Positions 8,231-17,213 of a stretch of 64,000 bases of DNA are shown here, in pieces. The stretch spans positions 62,001 through 126,000 of the forward strand of contig NZ_FOSB01000004.1 of NCBI RefSeq assembly GCF_900114165.1. The letters run 5' to 3'. Source of the stretch: Halobacillus dabanensis. Its GTDB lineage: Bacteria > Bacillota > Bacilli > Bacillales > Halobacillaceae. The notes beneath the pieces were generated by a model, which made no database searches, was not told the origin of the DNA, and saw nothing but the letters and a program-made list of their open reading frames with translations. Each line of letters opens with the position of its first letter. Position 1 is the first letter of the stretch. Both the position numbers and the translations under genes were made by a program.

Positions 8231-8258
8231 CAAAAGCCCGCCAACAATAGGCGAGCTT
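8231..8258 (-). terminator. Terminator of the amidohydrolase operon
   Basis: AGCTCGCC / GGCGGGCT arms around TATTGTT, followed by TTTTG on the minus strand. It is a few bases past the stop at 8263. Confidence 0.7.
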
Positions 8259-8262
8259 TCTC

Positions 8263-9114
8263 TTATAACATTTCTTCTATTTTCGGAAAAACATTGACAG
8301 CATTTTTATAAAACACATTCTCCATATGAGCACCAGGAATGAACGCTGCAATGAAATCCGCATAAGCCTGGATGGGAACAAGTGGCCAGTCCGAACCGAA
8401 TAGTAGCTTCTCATAATGGTCGCAATACGTAAGTGCGTGACGGACATGATCAAAATGATTATCGACCAATCTTGCATCGAGCTGCTTTTTCGTGCCGACG
8501 AGCCAACCGGATAAGTCTGCGAACATATTTCGATTTTTATAAACTACTTCCGCTCCCGTCAATACCCAGGGATCTCCGAAGTGGGCCATCACAAAATTGA
8601 CATCCCTTCTCGTCACTGCCAATTCATCCAACGTTAGCGGGTGGGAGTATTTCAGCAGACCGCGCTCGGAATAAGTATCCCCCGTATGCAAAACAACCGG
8701 AACGGAGTAAGCAGCAGCAAGGTCATAGACAGACTGATAGATTCTATCATACGCATAGTGAGGGTAATAACCTAAATAAATTTTGATTCCGACGACTTCT
8801 GCTTTTTTCAGCTCTTTCTCCAAACGGTCTAAATCCGATTGGTTTAAGTGATCCGGATTAACCCCTGGACACAACGCAACCCGGGGTGGCAATTCTTCTT
8901 CCAGGTCAAGCATCATCGGTGTTCTCACATGACGATCCGGGAACTCCTGGTCCGTTGTTTCGGCAACGCCCATCCCGATAGCAAGGGAGATATTCGCTTC
9001 TTCCATTTCTTTTTGCAGCCCTTTTCCTGAGTAATCGACACGGGAATACTCTCTTCCCGTGTCGCGAAAACTTTTGATATCAGAAAAATGAATATGAGCA
9101 TCAATGACTTTCAT
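8263..9114 (-). CDS. Amidohydrolase (TIM-barrel, amidohydrolase 2 type)
   Basis: A 283-residue metal-dependent hydrolase. The N-terminal metal motif DAHIHFSD (HxH at residues 7-9), a mid-chain VVLHTGDTYS (His), VMAHFGDPW (His), and a C-terminal LLFGSDWP (Asp) are in the order expected for amidohydrolase/decarboxylase barrels. Family members hydrolyse or decarboxylate cyclic and aromatic substrates; the substrate here is unknown. The gene starts four bases after the stop of the 1025-residue GNAT-fusion gene. Its ribosome site GAGGAG is the last codons of that gene, so the two are translationally coupled and probably act on the same compound. Confidence 0.88.
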   Translation of the reverse strand: MKVIDAHIHFSDIKSFRDTGREYSRVDYSGKGLQKEMEEANISLAIGMGVAETTDQEFPDRHVRTPMMLDLEEELPPRVALCPGVNPDHLNQSDLDRLEKELKKAEVVGIKIYLGYYPHYAYDRIYQSVYDLAAAYSVPVVLHTGDTYSERGLLKYSHPLTLDELAVTRRDVNFVMAHFGDPWVLTGAEVVYKNRNMFADLSGWLVGTKKQLDARLVDNHFDHVRHALTYCDHYEKLLFGSDWPLVPIQAYADFIAAFIPGAHMENVFYKNAVNVFPKIEEML

Positions 9115-9118
9115 CTTA

Positions 9119-12100
9119 CTACTCCTCGAAAGAGATGTTGTGAAAAGGGTTCTGCTTTAGAGGACGATCGTTTTCGGCGACAAAAAGAAAGGTAGGCTTT
9201 ACAGAAACGGTATCGCCGCAGGCAGCGGACCATTCTTGGATCGCTTCTATGAAAAATACCTCCTGGTTCATATATAAATCCGCACGTTGTTTCGCCTTCG
9301 GATGAACAACCGTCAAGTTCTCTTTCTGGTCGTCTACACCAATGACTAAGGAGGAGTCCGCTTCTATATCATACTCCTCGACCCCTGCATAATAGGTGTG
9401 GAATACGCCTTCGGTTGGAATCCGGGCAAAACAGGAGGACAACTTCTCTTCAGGTTTGAAAAAGGCCTCCAAGCCAAGCTTTTCATTTGTGAACGTTCGA
9501 GAAGCTTTTTGGTCAATTTCTGCAAAGAATGAAACGATAGGAACTTCTGGAAGTGTCAAAGCATACTGCTTCAAGGTGACTCCTTTCATCGTTTCATGTT
9601 CAGTAAATGTCGTAGCCAGACACACCCCTGTCCAAGTATTTCCTTTTTGATCGATCTTTGTTACAGGGTCGACTTCCGTCCTCTCTTTCATCATCGAATA
9701 AGGACTCACCTGTGTAGGCGCATAACGTATTCCGCCTCCCCATGGGTTCCACCAACTCTTCGGCCCTGCCTCTGGATACTGATGATGAAGGAACTCACGC
9801 CCTTTATACTTCAAAGAATAAACGCCTGGAAAGTAGGAAGGTGCAACAGCGAATTGGAGAGCCCCATTATCAACTATCCAGCGATCTTCTATCTGGTTTA
9901 CTTTCACCTTTTCCTTCCCAGTCACAATGTGGTACTGTTGAAAGTCAGCTTGTCTCCCTGGAGTACGGAATCGCCCCTCCAAATGCTTGATTCCAGGCCT
10001 TTTATGGACGATAGGAATGGGGATCTCTGTCACCCCTTCCTCCTGTTTGACCTCTTTCACCAAACGCTCTCCCTCGTTTTCGACTGTCAATTTACCGTGA
10101 ACATACGGTGTCAAGAGCGAGCGAAAAGAATGGGTCACCTCCTGGTCTACGGAAGAAATCAGTCCACTGTCTGCTTCTAATTCAAACACTGGTTTTTCTT
10201 GCACAGACGGTGCCTCTTCCCCTAAAACCAATTCCCGCCATTCCCGCCAATGCGGAACGGTGTTCACGCCTACTTGAATCGGCCCTACACATACTTTTCC
10301 GGCTGGTTTTATATCATCTAGGCTGTATTCAATGGCAAAACGCCAGTCGTCTTTACGACCTACCGCCTCTTCTGGCCACGCTAAGCCAAATGTTTCCCCT
10401 TCCCTGTTCGTGGTGAACATCCACCGTTCAAATATTTTTTGACCTCGGAAGTATTCAACAAAAGGAATAAGCGCCTCAGAACCGACCATCACTCCGTCCT
10501 CTTCCGGTAGTGCCACTGCCTTGAATTTAGGGAAAATCGGTTGCAATAAATGCAAATTTGCATACTCTTCTGTCCCTTTATTAACGATTTCATGATGAAG
10601 CTCAAGTAAGCCATCTCCAAAAATTTTATAATAGCTATTCAGCCAAACACCTGCGAATGACTCAGATTGTAAGGATGTTTTTACGACAAATGCCTCAGCA
10701 AGCTCGATGTACTCTACAACTGTTGCTTCTTTTTTCGAAAATTCTTCACTAAACGGCTCACCTAGCTTGGCTGTCATAAATTGGAGCGGATCTTCTTTGG
10801 ACCGGAATGATCCGACTTCCACACTGTTATTACGCTTTTCAATCTTCACAAAATGCGGCCCATTGTATCCATACCAGTGTGTTTCACTCTCTCCTCCGAA
10901 CTTCCCACCATAACCCGGAAATGCAATCGACAGGAATGATTTGAATGAAAATGCATGTCCCGATTCCGTCTCTACCTCTACTGCAACTTCTTGATTCAAA
11001 AAGTCATTTTTCAATAATTTTATAGCTACAGGGAGGGACAACCTCTCTTTCCCCTGGACTGTCGCTACCCGTGATGGTTCGCCCCACTCTACTACCCCTT
11101 GCTGTGGCAAACTGAATTTCCATGTCGATGTTTCTTCAAGTTGGCTCACGAGATCTACGTAAATGGTCCCTGTTTGTCCTGCACGCCATTGTTTTTTCAC
11201 AGCTCGGACTTCTACTTTTCCAGCTTTAATAGGAAAAATACCCAATTTCATCGGGATTCCTGCACCGTTTATTACTACGTCGCTCTCAATGACCGGATGT
11301 GTTTTCCATGGGCTCGGTTCTCGATTTGGTACTTGAACAGTTGTCGGCACAGTAACCTTCCATTCCTCTTCTACCATGTTGCTAACATTCAAATCATGAT
11401 GGGTTATAGAGGAGGACTTTCCATTCACAGCGACCATCATAGGTTCTTCTTTATGATTGACAATTTGGTAGAATACTTCATGCTCCTCTTTTTCCCGCAG
11501 TTTGAAAGAAGGCGCCTTCATTTCAACCAGCCAATCATTTGTCTCTACTAAGCGGATCCCACGACCTGTACGTTCAAACTGGATGCGTACAAACTCATCT
11601 CCTGCTTCCCAACGGTACTCATAAAACGTGTACCCCTCTTCCTTGATGCCATCAGGCTGCACTCCAATCGAACGCTGACTCGTTGCGTACCAGTCATGTT
11701 TTTCGAAGAAGGGACGCAATGCATCCATTTGCAGCACAAGTGGCATGAAGTTCATTAAGTGGGTGGCATCATCTCGCTCTTCCCAAAAGAATCCGCACTT
11801 TTTATAGAGCGGAACTGCTTTCGTATTGCCCGGCCATGTAAACAGATCAAGCCTAGGCCAACCATATTCCACCGTCTTTTCAATCGCACGGATCAAAAGC
11901 TGTTTGCCGATTTTCAACCCTTGATAATCTGGATGCACATTCAACAATGGGATATATAAAGCTCCTGTATCTTCCTTATATTCAGAAAGGCCGCAGTATC
12001 CAACCACTTCCTCATCGACAATAGCTAACAGCAAGTTCAAGTTAGTAGACTTTGCTTCCTTGTCGATCACGTCCTGTTCAGTCACGACTACCGCATCTCC

Positions 12101-12196
12101 ACCCCAGTTGTCCCGACTTTCGTTCCACATCTTCGCTACACCGGCAGCCATACTTTCTTCATATTCGACAATTTCGACTCGCTCTAACGTTTTCAT
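9119..12196 (-). CDS. GNAT acetyltransferase fused to a large beta-rich region
   Basis: A 1025-residue protein. Residues 1-155 are a complete GNAT domain; the acetyl-CoA loop reads NVHPDYQGLKIGKQLL (residues 86-101) and ends in the usual VPLYKKCGF. The remaining ~870 residues are beta-rich, with no signal peptide or membrane segment. They include Ig-like stretches around 200-420, a central region rich in Trp/Tyr (GYGGKFGGESETHWYGYNGP), and a last third (about 780-1025, VDNGALQFAVAPSYFPGV onward) that looks like a galactose-mutarotase-like carbohydrate-binding fold. That fold call is impression only. The start at 12196 follows GGAGGAA. It is coupled to the downstream amidohydrolase. Ordinary GNAT enzymes are 150-200 residues, so this fusion is unusual; a sugar or glycoconjugate substrate is inference. 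Confidence 0.8.
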   Translation of the reverse strand: MKTLERVEIVEYEESMAAGVAKMWNESRDNWGGDAVVVTEQDVIDKEAKSTNLNLLLAIVDEEVVGYCGLSEYKEDTGALYIPLLNVHPDYQGLKIGKQLLIRAIEKTVEYGWPRLDLFTWPGNTKAVPLYKKCGFFWEERDDATHLMNFMPLVLQMDALRPFFEKHDWYATSQRSIGVQPDGIKEEGYTFYEYRWEAGDEFVRIQFERTGRGIRLVETNDWLVEMKAPSFKLREKEEHEVFYQIVNHKEEPMMVAVNGKSSSITHHDLNVSNMVEEEWKVTVPTTVQVPNREPSPWKTHPVIESDVVINGAGIPMKLGIFPIKAGKVEVRAVKKQWRAGQTGTIYVDLVSQLEETSTWKFSLPQQGVVEWGEPSRVATVQGKERLSLPVAIKLLKNDFLNQEVAVEVETESGHAFSFKSFLSIAFPGYGGKFGGESETHWYGYNGPHFVKIEKRNNSVEVGSFRSKEDPLQFMTAKLGEPFSEEFSKKEATVVEYIELAEAFVVKTSLQSESFAGVWLNSYYKIFGDGLLELHHEIVNKGTEEYANLHLLQPIFPKFKAVALPEEDGVMVGSEALIPFVEYFRGQKIFERWMFTTNREGETFGLAWPEEAVGRKDDWRFAIEYSLDDIKPAGKVCVGPIQVGVNTVPHWREWRELVLGEEAPSVQEKPVFELEADSGLISSVDQEVTHSFRSLLTPYVHGKLTVENEGERLVKEVKQEEGVTEIPIPIVHKRPGIKHLEGRFRTPGRQADFQQYHIVTGKEKVKVNQIEDRWIVDNGALQFAVAPSYFPGVYSLKYKGREFLHHQYPEAGPKSWWNPWGGGIRYAPTQVSPYSMMKERTEVDPVTKIDQKGNTWTGVCLATTFTEHETMKGVTLKQYALTLPEVPIVSFFAEIDQKASRTFTNEKLGLEAFFKPEEKLSSCFARIPTEGVFHTYYAGVEEYDIEADSSLVIGVDDQKENLTVVHPKAKQRADLYMNQEVFFIEAIQEWSAACGDTVSVKPTFLFVAENDRPLKQNPFHNISFEE

Positions 12197-12349
12197 AGCA
12201 TTTCCTCCATATTATGTAATGGAAAACAAACCTTCTTCTCACAGTTTATGATTTTATGGTCTTGAAGTAAAGAATATTCAGATAAATGCATGGATGAATC
12301 TACCAGTACTAGTGTTATGAATTCTTTAGCAAACAAAAAATCACAAGAA

Positions 12350-12378
12350 AAAAAGCCAGGCAATGAGCCTGACTTTCA
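12350..12378 (-). terminator. Terminator of the amino acid ABC operon
   Basis: AGTCAGGC / GCCTGGCT arms followed by seven Ts on the minus strand, directly at the end of the ATPase gene. It separates this operon from the GNAT-fusion pair. Confidence 0.85.
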
Positions 12379-13113
12379 CTTCCTTATCCGGTTTAGAAAC
12401 TGTTGTGTGCGCGGTTCCTGTGTATGTTGAAAAATCTGTTCTGGAGGCCCTTCTTCAACGACTGCTCCTTGATCCATAAAAATGACTCTATCCGCGACTT
12501 CTTCGGCAAAACTCATTTCATGGGTCACGACTACCATCGTCATGCCCTCATCCGCGAGCTCCTTCATAACATCCAAAACGTCTCCAACGAGTTCTGGATC
12601 GAGCGCAGATGTCGGTTCATCAAACAAAATCACTTCTACTCCGGTGGCAAGAGCACGGGCAATGCCCACACGCTGTTGTTGACCGCCCGAAAGTTGATGA
12701 GGGTAAGAGTCCAACTTTTCACCAAGTCCAACCTTAGTCAATATATCAGCCGCTCTTTCTCTCGCTTTCGCTTTAGAAATCTTTTGGACGGTCACTGGAC
12801 CTTCCATGACATTTTCCAATGCGGTGAAATGCGGAAATAGATTATGGTTTTGGAACACCATGCCCGTTTGTTTCCTGAATTCGACCACCTGCTTTTTCTT
12901 TACAGGTTTGGAAAAATCGATAGACTGATCACCAATCGTAATTTCTCCTTGTTCCGGAGTTTCAAGGATGTTCAACGAACGAAGCAATGTCGTTTTCCCT
13001 GACCCTGATGGACCGATAACGACAACGACCTCACCGCGGTCCACATTCATATTGATATTTTTCAATACGTGTAAATCTCCAAATGACTTATTCAACCCTT
13101 TAACTGTAATCAT
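12376..13113 (-). CDS. Polar amino acid/cystine ABC transporter, ATP-binding protein
   Basis: A 245-residue ABC ATPase with Walker [10 protein letters not shown] (residues 33-41), signature [15 protein letters not shown], Walker [15 protein letters not shown] and the switch His in VVVTHEMSF. It is a cytoplasmic subunit powering import. It ends the operon SBP-permease-ATPase, lying nine bases after the permease gene. The order and the GTEGTY-type binding protein resemble the TcyABC cystine importer of B. subtilis, but glutamine or other polar amino acids cannot be excluded. Confidence 0.92.
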   Translation of the reverse strand: MITVKGLNKSFGDLHVLKNINMNVDRGEVVVVIGPSGSGKTTLLRSLNILETPEQGEITIGDQSIDFSKPVKKKQVVEFRKQTGMVFQNHNLFPHFTALENVMEGPVTVQKISKAKARERAADILTKVGLGEKLDSYPHQLSGGQQQRVGIARALATGVEVILFDEPTSALDPELVGDVLDVMKELADEGMTMVVVTHEMSFAEEVADRVIFMDQGAVVEEGPPEQIFQHTQEPRTQQFLNRIRK

Positions 13114-13122
13114 GCCAGCCTC

Positions 13123-13824
13123 CTATTTTGCGACATATTGATCTAACCGGTTCTCGACACGATCCTGGATGAAGGATAATCCTACACAAATGACCCAATA
13201 GATAAAGGCCGCTTCTGAATAAACGAGCAGAAACTCGTAATTGTTGGCGGCGATTTCCTGTGATTTACGGAACATTTCTGTGTATGTGATGGTGGATGCC
13301 AAAGATGTATCCTTAATCAAACCGATGAATGAATTCGATAAAGGGGGGATGGATACCCTCGTCGCTTGAGGTAAGACAACTCTTTTCAATGCTTGAAAGT
13401 TCGTCATCCCGATCGAATGCGAGGCCTCCCACTGCCCTTTTGGTATGGATAGAATAGCCGCACGGATAATTTCCGAATTGTATGCACCCATATTCAAGGA
13501 GAACCCGATAATCGCTGAATAAAACGGATTTATTGTTACACCGATGGATGGCAAACCGAAAAAGATGATGAACAGTTGTACTAGTAAAGGCGTACCACGA
13601 ATGATCGATACATAAGACCTGGCTATCCACTGGAAGGCTTTTACATTGGACAACCTCATCAATGCTGTCAGGACTGCCAGAACGAGTCCAATCGCAAAAG
13701 TGATCAATGTCAATGGAATCGTATAATAGAAAGCCCCTTTCACCAAAGGGAGAAAAGAGCTCACTAATATATCCATATACTTGTCTTGCATTTCAGGGTT
13801 GGTAAAAATGTTACTTAGATACAT
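13123..13824 (-). CDS. Polar amino acid/cystine ABC transporter, permease
   Basis: A 233-residue membrane protein with about five hydrophobic segments, of the HisM/GlnP family. The EAA loop that contacts the ATPase is seen as EASHSIGMTNFQALKRVVLP near residues 150-170. RGTPLLVQLF in the second segment is typical of amino acid permeases. The ATG at 13824 overlaps the end of the binding-protein gene by 14 bases; upstream in-frame TTG and GTG codons at 13833/13830 are possible starts. Translational coupling with the binding protein is likely. Confidence 0.9.
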   Translation of the reverse strand: MYLSNIFTNPEMQDKYMDILVSSFLPLVKGAFYYTIPLTLITFAIGLVLAVLTALMRLSNVKAFQWIARSYVSIIRGTPLLVQLFIIFFGLPSIGVTINPFYSAIIGFSLNMGAYNSEIIRAAILSIPKGQWEASHSIGMTNFQALKRVVLPQATRVSIPPLSNSFIGLIKDTSLASTITYTEMFRKSQEIAANNYEFLLVYSEAAFIYWVICVGLSFIQDRVENRLDQYVAK

Positions 13825-14641
13825 CTTCACCAAACCACTTCTCAGAAATCTCGAGATACGTACCGTCCTCTTTCATCTCTTGAAGCGCCTCATTAACTGC
13901 TTCAACTAACTCCTCATTCCCCTGGCGGAAAAGAAGACCACTTTGAGAAGCTTCATCCTGTCTTGCAGCAATCTTCACAGGAACGTCCTCACGTTGCTGC
14001 ATGTAATCAAGCACAGACAAACGGTCGTTGACGGTCGCATCGACACGTTTTGTCGACAGCAACTGCATCGATTCATTGAAACCTTCGACACTTTCGATTT
14101 CTGCACCATTGTTTCTGGCAATATCAGCATAGTTGCTTGTCATAGATTGTGCAGCTGTAACACCTTCAAGATCCTCGAAACTTTGAATAGAGTCATTCTC
14201 TTCATGCGTAACAATGACAGCAGAAGACTGAATGTATGGATCAGAGAAAGAATATTTCTCCTTGCGATCTTCTTTGATTCCTACCTGGTTTGCAACCATA
14301 TCGAAACGTCCTGCATTTAATCCTGCAAACATGGAGTCCCATTTCGTTTCATTGAAAACAGCTTCTACTCCAAGACGATCTGCAACCTCTCTTGCGATTT
14401 CCACATCAAATCCTGTTAATTCATCGTTTTCATTATGGAATGTATAAGGACGATAAGTCCCCTCTGTTCCGATAACTAACTCTCCACTTTCCTGGATTTG
14501 TTCAAGCAGAGTCTGTTCTGTAGAACCTTCATCGGTTCCTTCGTCTGAAGAAGTTTCCCCATCTTCCTGGTTCCCCTCTCCACATGCGATAAGTATGAAA
14601 GCTAAAAAGCTTAAAGATAAAAGCAATGAAAGTTTTTTCAT
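13811..14641 (-). CDS. Polar amino acid/cystine-binding lipoprotein
   Basis: A 276-residue solute-binding protein. The signal peptide ends in the lipobox LIAC (Cys20), followed by an acidic, Ser-rich linker and then the bacterial SBP-3 domain: ELVIGTEGTYRPYTFH, then LTGFDVEIAREVADRLG. This pattern is the one of cystine/glutamine binders. It is anchored to the outer face of the membrane and hands the ligand to the permease. The start at 14641 follows AGGAGG by seven bases. It is the first gene of the operon. The strongly acidic linker suits an organism of salty habitats. Confidence 0.92.
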   Translation of the reverse strand: MKKLSLLLSLSFLAFILIACGEGNQEDGETSSDEGTDEGSTEQTLLEQIQESGELVIGTEGTYRPYTFHNENDELTGFDVEIAREVADRLGVEAVFNETKWDSMFAGLNAGRFDMVANQVGIKEDRKEKYSFSDPYIQSSAVIVTHEENDSIQSFEDLEGVTAAQSMTSNYADIARNNGAEIESVEGFNESMQLLSTKRVDATVNDRLSVLDYMQQREDVPVKIAARQDEASQSGLLFRQGNEELVEAVNEALQEMKEDGTYLEISEKWFGEDVSK

Positions 14642-14691
14642 GTGTATTCCTCCTAATACCGAGTAAACTCATATGTTTTATGACTTTTATG

Positions 14692-14720
14692 ATGTTATAG
14701 GATGAAGGGAAAGATGTCAA
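14692..14720 (-). promoter_or_regulatory. Candidate promoter of the amino acid ABC operon
   Basis: TTGACA at 14715-14720 with TAACAT 17 bases downstream (or TATAAC at 15). An 11-bp inverted repeat with two G-T pairs (GGGAGAGGTGT / ACATCTTTCCC, 14708-14738) overlaps the -35 and could be an operator. No S-box or T-box signature was seen. Confidence 0.45.
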
Positions 14721-14858
14721 CAGTCAACACCTCTCCCTAATGGAAGCCCTCACCACGAACGATTCAGAAAGCTTCCAGCTGCTACCCTCATAAAAGACAG
14801 GTAAGCTTTTTTTCTATTCTTTTTCAAAAGAAACACCTTTCATATAAGGGCTGCCTAT

Positions 14859-15840
14859 TTAGTGTTTAATCGTCTGAGGCGGTTCCTCCATCCAACCTTG
14901 ACCGATCATGATTTTCGCCCCTTCATGAGCGAATTCAAAAATATCCTTCATGAAAACAGAAAGTTTCGTCGGTAGATCATTTCTTAAGCTGAAGGCAGTT
15001 CCTAAAGAGTTCCCCCCTAATGAAAAACTGCAGAATAGACTTACACAATACATCATCATCTTATCTGAAAAAGGAGGAATTTTAGAGGTAGTGACGTTAC
15101 CTCCAGCAGTAGCAGGAACCTGGAGATCGTTTTGCAAATAGATTTCACTCATCTCTTTGATAATCCCTTTGGCTAACTCGCCACCTTTATAAAAATAATC
15201 AGCCGCCACTTTGTTCTCCGCGGATTGGGCAAAGCCGAAAATCATCTGCATTCCTGTCACATTCGATTCGATCGAGTGGTGCAAATGTGCCAATTCAACT
15301 GTATTCAGTGCCCGCTTTCCTTTCAAATTGAACACCTAAATAATTTGTCCCTTTTACATGCTCCACCGGCTTTTGAGTAGCCACATAGGGGGAACGGGGA
15401 AGCAAGCCTTTTTCTAATAAATATTGAGTGCAGTCGTCATAAAATTTTTGGGTATTTTGAGTAAGTTCCCGGAACATCATAGTTATGTCTGCACGATAAG
15501 TCATTGTTATATTGAGGGTGTGCATCCCCATGCTGATCTCTTTCAACATTCGTAAAAGCATAATGTCAAAGCCATTATCATAGAGCTTGGGGACTTCTTT
15601 GTTGACATCTTCCTTTGTGAATCCAATAGGGACAGCAATATTCTCAGCCTTAAATAATTCTTCAATCTTCTGGATATAAGGCTGGATTTGTACCTGCACC
15701 TCTGTCATGATTTTTTTTGCCTCTTCGTCATCTGCTTTTTCAATAAAATATTCCAACATCATCAGCACCATTGTCTTCTGTTGGTAGGTCATCCATAATA
15801 TCCCGATTTCTGATGATGAAAGGCGAGGGCTTTCTGGCAT
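14859..15840 (-). pseudogene. DUF3231 protein gene split by a frameshift
   Basis: Two overlapping frames encode consecutive halves of one DUF3231 protein, a ~335-residue family with two similar four-helix halves. The 5' half (15840-15295) starts with GGAGGAG before the ATG and ends ...TNYLGVQF, then runs into frame-shifted residues. The 3' half (from about 15325) begins ...LKGKRALNTVELAHLHH. Removing one A from the GAAAGG run near 15317-15324 restores a continuous reading QFEGKRALNTVEL. The second half then runs to the stop at 14859. DUF3231 proteins have unknown function and are common in Bacillaceae. It is a pseudogene or a homopolymer error; the rest of the coding sequence looks undecayed. 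Confidence 0.75.
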
Positions 15841-16043
15841 TTAGAACTCCTCCATTTTTGGGACTTCATAATAGGTATTTCCGGAAAAAAACATTGCTTT
15901 TCCTTAGTCTTTTCAACATTAGGGTATTCATTCATAAATACGATTTGGTAATATCACGCCATGATCACTCACATATATCAAGGAATATAGGAGAAATTAT
16001 AAAGGCAAGGACTCATTAAAAAAACACCCATAGGAGGATGTTC

Positions 16044-16148
16044 ATGAGTAAAAACAATCAGAAGAAAAACAACCCCAAAGGAAGAGACCGAAAAGTAACA
16101 AACCATCCTGTCAATAGAAAGCATGAAAGCCAAACAACAGAAGGATGA
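16044..16148 (+). CDS. Small basic hydrophilic protein, 34 aa
   Basis: A short ORF with an excellent ribosome site (AGGAGG seven bases before the ATG). The product is very rich in Lys, Asn, Gln and Arg (begins MSKNNQKKNNPKGRDRK), without hydrophobic segments. This composition is like minor spore proteins of Bacillaceae, and spore genes (SASP-like, cwlJ) lie nearby, but I cannot assign it to a named family. Confidence 0.5.
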   Translation: MSKNNQKKNNPKGRDRKVTNHPVNRKHESQTTEG

Positions 16149-16230
16149 ATGGTCCGCTATGAACTACAACAAAGCAAAATAAAGGTTTCTCATCCAACAT
16201 GACAAGCTTCAACCATCATTCATAAATATA

Positions 16231-16265
16231 TAAAAGCCTGTCCCAATTGAAAGGACAGGCTCTAC
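16231..16265. terminator. Terminator-like hairpin between small genes
   Basis: AGCCTGTCC / GGACAGGCT, a perfect 9-bp stem with a 9-base loop. On the minus strand it is followed by TTTTA; on the plus strand by CTACCTT. It can serve the SASP-like gene from the right and, less well, the small gene from the left. Confidence 0.6.
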
Positions 16266-16383
16266 CTTCTTTATAAAAGATTATCTGGCTTTGCTCCATT
16301 ACCCCACTGAAAACCTATGCCTTCCCATCCCCCTCCATCTGGGATTCAATCGGGGACATAGCCGACTACATCCATTGGATCTT

Positions 16384-16545
16384 TTAGTGAGTCTGATTTT
16401 GATTTGCATTTGCGAGCATCTCTTTCACTTGATTGTAGGATAAGCCCGAGCGTTCATTTTGCCTTTTAACTTCGCTGATGTTTGTTCCTGAGCTTGAGAT
16501 AATATCTTTATTAAGGTTTTTATCAGGCTGATGAGACGTTTTCAT
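16384..16545 (-). CDS. Gamma-type SASP-like small protein, 53 aa
   Basis: A short ORF with AGGAGG nine bases before the ATG. The product contains GTNISEVKRQNERS, which resembles the repeated TNVQEVKxQNAxS unit of gamma-type small acid-soluble spore proteins (SspE), followed by LSYNQVKEMLANANQNQ. Gamma SASPs are amino acid stores degraded at germination. Only one unit is present here instead of two, so it may be a minor relative. It lies 43 bases after the yuiD gene on the same strand and has a terminator-like hairpin at 16231-16265. Confidence 0.6.
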   Translation of the reverse strand: MKTSHQPDKNLNKDIISSSGTNISEVKRQNERSGLSYNQVKEMLANANQNQTH

Positions 16546-16588
16546 GTCCTGCACCTCCTGCTTTTATCCTTTTCTTTCTAACGATGTT

Positions 16589-17053
16589 TTATCCCTCAAT
16601 CCTGGCAGAAAAATAACCTAAGGCCGCTCCGAGAATTGCTCCACCAACGACCTCGATCGGCTGGTGGCCTAACAGCTCCTTCAGTTCTTTTTCACGCTCG
16701 ACGAATTCAAAGCTAGGAAAATCTCCTTTGATTGCTGCAAAATTATCTTCTAAATCATTGACCAATTGTGCAATTTCCCCAGTGTGACGACGAATGCCTT
16801 GCGCATCATACATAACAATGACACCAAAAATAACAGCCAAAGCTGTTTCCGTATGACGCGATCCTTTGTTTGCTGCTATATAGGTCGCCAAAGCAGAAAC
16901 CCCAGCAGAATGAGAACTTGGCATACCTCCAGTAGTGGAAACTTGGCCCACGTCCCATTCTCCTGACACTTTCTTGTGGGTAAGTATCTTTAATCCCTGG
17001 GCAATCCCTATGGCGGCTAGTGCTGTAATGACCCCTCTATTCATCTTCTCCAT
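16589..17053 (-). CDS. yuiD: YuiD family membrane protein (divergent PAP2, DUF212)
   Basis: A 154-residue membrane protein with the family motif GGMPSSHSA (residues 43-51, the phosphatase-like PSSH) and YDAQGIRRHTG. It continues with LVNDL..., then ELLGHQPIEVVGGAILGAALGY near the C-terminus. The family is related to PAP2 phosphatases, but its activity is not established. GGAGGG lies seven bases before the ATG at 17053. A converging or diverging partner is not obvious; the SASP-like gene follows on the same strand. Confidence 0.9.
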   Translation of the reverse strand: MEKMNRGVITALAAIGIAQGLKILTHKKVSGEWDVGQVSTTGGMPSSHSAGVSALATYIAANKGSRHTETALAVIFGVIVMYDAQGIRRHTGEIAQLVNDLEDNFAAIKGDFPSFEFVEREKELKELLGHQPIEVVGGAILGAALGYFSARIEG

Positions 17054-17163
17054 TTTTCACCCTCCAGTCCAAAAACATCTATTAATTTCATTACCCGTTG
17101 TGGATGTATTTATGCAGATTGTTACCTATTTTGGTGCCATAGAAATAAAAATGTTCTCTATAA

Positions 17164-17210
17164 AAAAGAAAGATCAGGGAGAAATGGTTCAACTCCTGAT
17201 CTTTCTTTTC
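17164..17210. terminator. Terminator after cwlJ
   Basis: Long arms AAAAGAAAGATCAGGGA / TCCTGATCTTTCTTTT with a 13-base loop; T-rich on both sides. It sits four bases beyond the cwlJ stop. Confidence 0.85.
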
Positions 17211-17213
17211 ATT

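Noticed and set aside
9596-10180. Plus-strand frame of 194 codons inside the GNAT fusion gene
   Set aside because: It is antisense to a well-supported gene, with no ribosome site and Cys/Pro/Leu-rich unlikely protein sequence.
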